A DNA stretch of 64,000 nucleotides, taken from assembly GCF_001688725.2 (NCBI RefSeq), contig NZ_CP015401.2, positions 744,001 to 808,000 of the forward strand, read 5' to 3'. Every line of letters begins with the position of its first letter. Position 1 is the stretch's first letter. This DNA comes from Bacteroides caecimuris. Lineage in GTDB: Bacteria; Bacteroidota; Bacteroidia; Bacteroidales; Bacteroidaceae. A program made the position numbers and the translations under genes. Positions 62,243 through 64,000 of this stretch are shown piece by piece. The notes under the pieces are model-generated. The model searched no databases and was not told the DNA's origin. It saw only the letters and a program-made list of their open reading frames with translations.

Positions 62243-63403
62243 TTATTGTTTGTAGGAAATATGCAAGATACCTTCTCGTTGCTTGATATTTACCAGGTTT
62301 AATTCTGTTATCATGTCGATAATCGGGTTCATATTTTTATAACGATTAAGGGATGCCCCGATTCGTACTTGTTTGGCGGTTTCGTCCTCGAAAGTGTATT
62401 TGAACCCATACCATTTGGAAAGATATGACATTACATTCTCAAGAGGTACATTTAAAAAGATGAATGATCCGGATTCCCAAGATGTATACAGTTCTGTGTT
62501 TACGTTAGTGACAGTATTTGTATTAGTCTTTTTATTATAGGTATAGTGTTGGTTGGGGATTAATTCAAATACTTCATTTCCACTGCTGATTTTTACACCT
62601 CCACTGATTAATGTTGTACTTTCTATTTCTTCATCTGCGTATGCTCTTACATTGAAAGAAGTTCCTGTCACCCGAATAGAAGTGTGCGGTGTTTGCACGA
62701 TAAAAGGATGTTCTTTGTCTGGAGCAACATCGAAATAGGCTTCACCTTCAACCTGTACGATGCGTTCCTTATCGCTGAAACAAATCGGATAAGTCAGTTG
62801 AGATTCTGCATTCAGATGTACTTTTGTTCCATCCGAAAGGACAATGTGACATTCCATACCATGCAGTGTACGAAGCGTATTTTTGATTTCTTTCACTTTG
62901 GGCTTGTTGGCAGGAGTTTGATAATTAATCCCTTTGGAGTCAATGATGAACACTTCAGTTGCACCCTCCGGAAGGACATTCTCAAAAAGATTGAAGGTGT
63001 TGCCATTACTTAAAGTCAGTTCTCCGCCATGGGTTCCTGGAGTGATTTCACCGATTTGCTCTCCGATTGCCCAATTATAAATAAGGAATGAAGCCGGTAT
63101 TATCAACAGCAAAATAAGAGCCGCATATTTCAGGCTCCTTTTCCACGAGAAGACCATACGAGATTGATTGTTTCCCAGTAGCGGGTAGACTTTCTCCCAT
63201 GCCTTTTGTGAAGAGAAGCTTTTTATTAACCGGCTGTTTTCTTCATACGTTTCCTTATTTAATATCCGGTCGGCTATTTTTTGATGCTCCAGATTCTCAT
63301 CCAACCACGCATGATAGTTTTTTTCCTCTTCGGGGGTAGACGAATGGGTAAATAAAGAAGCTAAGATTTTTGCAATTTTAAATTTTTCTTTGAATGAATT
63401 CAT
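62243..63403 (-). CDS. FecR-family anti-sigma factor
   Basis: Inner-membrane regulator of 386 residues. A cytoplasmic N-terminus of about 90 residues binds the sigma factor; one transmembrane helix (LKYAALILLLIIPASFLIYN) follows; then the FecR periplasmic domain (TLHGMECHIVLSDGTKVHLN, EGEAYFDVAPDKEHPFIVQT, VTGTSFNVRAYADE) and a DUF4974-like end (SFIFLNVPLENVMSYLSKWY). It relays signal from the STN domain of the SusC encoded 25 bp downstream to the sigma factor encoded upstream. Confidence 0.95.
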   Translation of the reverse strand: MNSFKEKFKIAKILASLFTHSSTPEEEKNYHAWLDENLEHQKIADRILNKETYEENSRLIKSFSSQKAWEKVYPLLGNNQSRMVFSWKRSLKYAALILLLIIPASFLIYNWAIGEQIGEITPGTHGGELTLSNGNTFNLFENVLPEGATEVFIIDSKGINYQTPANKPKVKEIKNTLRTLHGMECHIVLSDGTKVHLNAESQLTYPICFSDKERIVQVEGEAYFDVAPDKEHPFIVQTPHTSIRVTGTSFNVRAYADEEIESTTLISGGVKISSGNEVFELIPNQHYTYNKKTNTNTVTNVNTELYTSWESGSFIFLNVPLENVMSYLSKWYGFKYTFEDETAKQVRIGASLNRYKNMNPIIDMITELNLVNIKQREGILHISYKQ

Positions 63404-63470
63404 CGTTTTTTCGATTTGTTATATGAGTAAAACAATCCAATCGAAAAAACGGGGTAATCAAAAAGTTACT

Positions 63471-64000
63471 TTATTTGCATAAAAATAGTAATAAGGTGTA
63501 ATTTATGCCTTTGAGACTTTCGCGAAGTTTGCGGTAGGCGAATTTCTTTAACGTATGGACAGTGCCTTCTGAAATTTGCAATTTGTCAGCAATCTCATGG
63601 TTTTTTAACCCTTTCATGGAATATAAGATGATATTTCGCATTTGATTAGGCAATTCTTCTACCGCTTTGCGAACCATGTGGAATGTTTCCTGCTCGATAA
63701 TGGCAGCTTCGAAGCCACTATCGAACTCTTCCTGTCCGGAAAAATTAGGAATATCTAATTGCTCATGTTTTAGGTGATTCAGACATTTATTTCGGGTGAC
63801 GGTATAAAGGAAGCTTTTTACTTTCAAAATGTTGTCGAAATCTTCTTTCCGTTCCCAATAAGCTAACAATACATCTTGTGCGATGTCTTTGCAAACTTCT
63901 TTGTCTTCAATATAGTGAGATGCGAACACGCAAAGAATAGGATAGTAGTCATCAAATAGCTTTTTGAAAGCTTGTTTGTTACCACGTCTGATGTCTGCAA
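63471..64000 (-). CDS. ECF RNA polymerase sigma factor (5' end outside window)
   Basis: Extracytoplasmic-function sigma factor that should direct transcription of the locus B SusCD operon under FecR control. The frame is open to the right edge: upstream of the apparent GTG at 63929 it reads RRGNKQAFKKLFDDYYPILC, a normal sigma region 2 start, so the gene extends beyond the window. Region 2 continues with CKDIAQDVLLAYWERKEDF; region 4 has LPNQMRNIILYSMKGLKNHE and EIADKLQISEGTVHTLKKFA (helix-turn-helix). 67 bp separate it from fecR. Confidence 0.93.
   Translation of the reverse strand, partial: ADIRRGNKQAFKKLFDDYYPILCVFASHYIEDKEVCKDIAQDVLLAYWERKEDFDNILKVKSFLYTVTRNKCLNHLKHEQLDIPNFSGQEEFDSGFEAAIIEQETFHMVRKAVEELPNQMRNIILYSMKGLKNHEIADKLQISEGTVHTLKKFAYRKLRESLKGINYTLLLFLCK

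Noticed and set aside
63471..63929. Sigma factor starting at GTG 63929
   Set aside because: The frame continues upstream to the window edge with normal sigma region 2 sequence, so the apparent start is internal.
1..64000. tRNA, rRNA or phage/integrative element genes
   Set aside because: I found no cloverleaf-like segments, rRNA stretches, integrases, transposases or att-like direct repeats on reading both strands, though a tRNA scan could not be run.

Overview
The window looks like a Bacteroides chromosome. Signs are SusC/SusD pairs, an ECF sigma/FecR pair, Bacteroidales-restricted families (DUF4270, DUF4836, DUF5687, DUF5063), scarce Shine-Dalgarno sequences and -7 promoter boxes of the TAnnTTTG type before many genes. 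The species cannot be fixed from sequence alone. No tRNA, rRNA, CRISPR array, transposase or integrase was recognised.

Layout. (1) 1-11056, plus strand: locus A, a SusC (5' cut by the window edge), SusD, a lipoprotein, a large TlpA-like thioredoxin protein, an S9 peptidase, an S41 peptidase and a TlpA lipoprotein. (2) 11728-21517: rhomboid protease, an alpha-glucan operon (debranching enzyme, GT4, GH57), a DUF4270 lipoprotein with a half-length GT5 synthase, then panC-panD. (3) 21720-44992, nearly all minus strand: fused NfnAB/GltD-type flavoprotein, serS, rpmA-rplU, NlpC/P60 lipoprotein, ABC ATPase plus DUF5687 membrane protein, M16 peptidase, kdsA, lipid kinase, miaA, FtsX-type ABC pair with DUF4836, rsmE, bifunctional nuclease, nucleoside symporter, rRNA methyltransferase, RNase D-like exonuclease, DUF5063. 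(4) 45120-49266, plus strand: ftsK-lolA-trxB. (5) 49416-64000, minus strand: locus B, ECF sigma (5' cut), FecR, STN-type SusC, SusD, lipoprotein, TlpA protein, subtilase-fold protein, two retropepsin/PDZ proteins and a retropepsin-thioredoxin fusion.

Loci A and B have the same plan: a TonB-dependent SusCD importer, a lipoprotein of the Sus-associated zinc-metallohydrolase type, secreted thioredoxin-fold proteins and exported peptidases, with no glycoside hydrolases. They are best read as peptide or protein acquisition systems. In locus B the subtilase-like protein has lost all three catalytic residues, and both lipoproteins lack HExxH, so binding or sensing may have replaced catalysis in part of the system.

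The most unusual non-coding signal is a set of intergenic arrays phased at about 21-22 nt (11375-11541, 21588-21719, 35303-35431, 35486-35615). Each has its own motif, often palindromic, and two of the gaps lie between convergent genes. The intergenic gaps also hold palindromic repeats and a candidate small RNA near 42003-42078.
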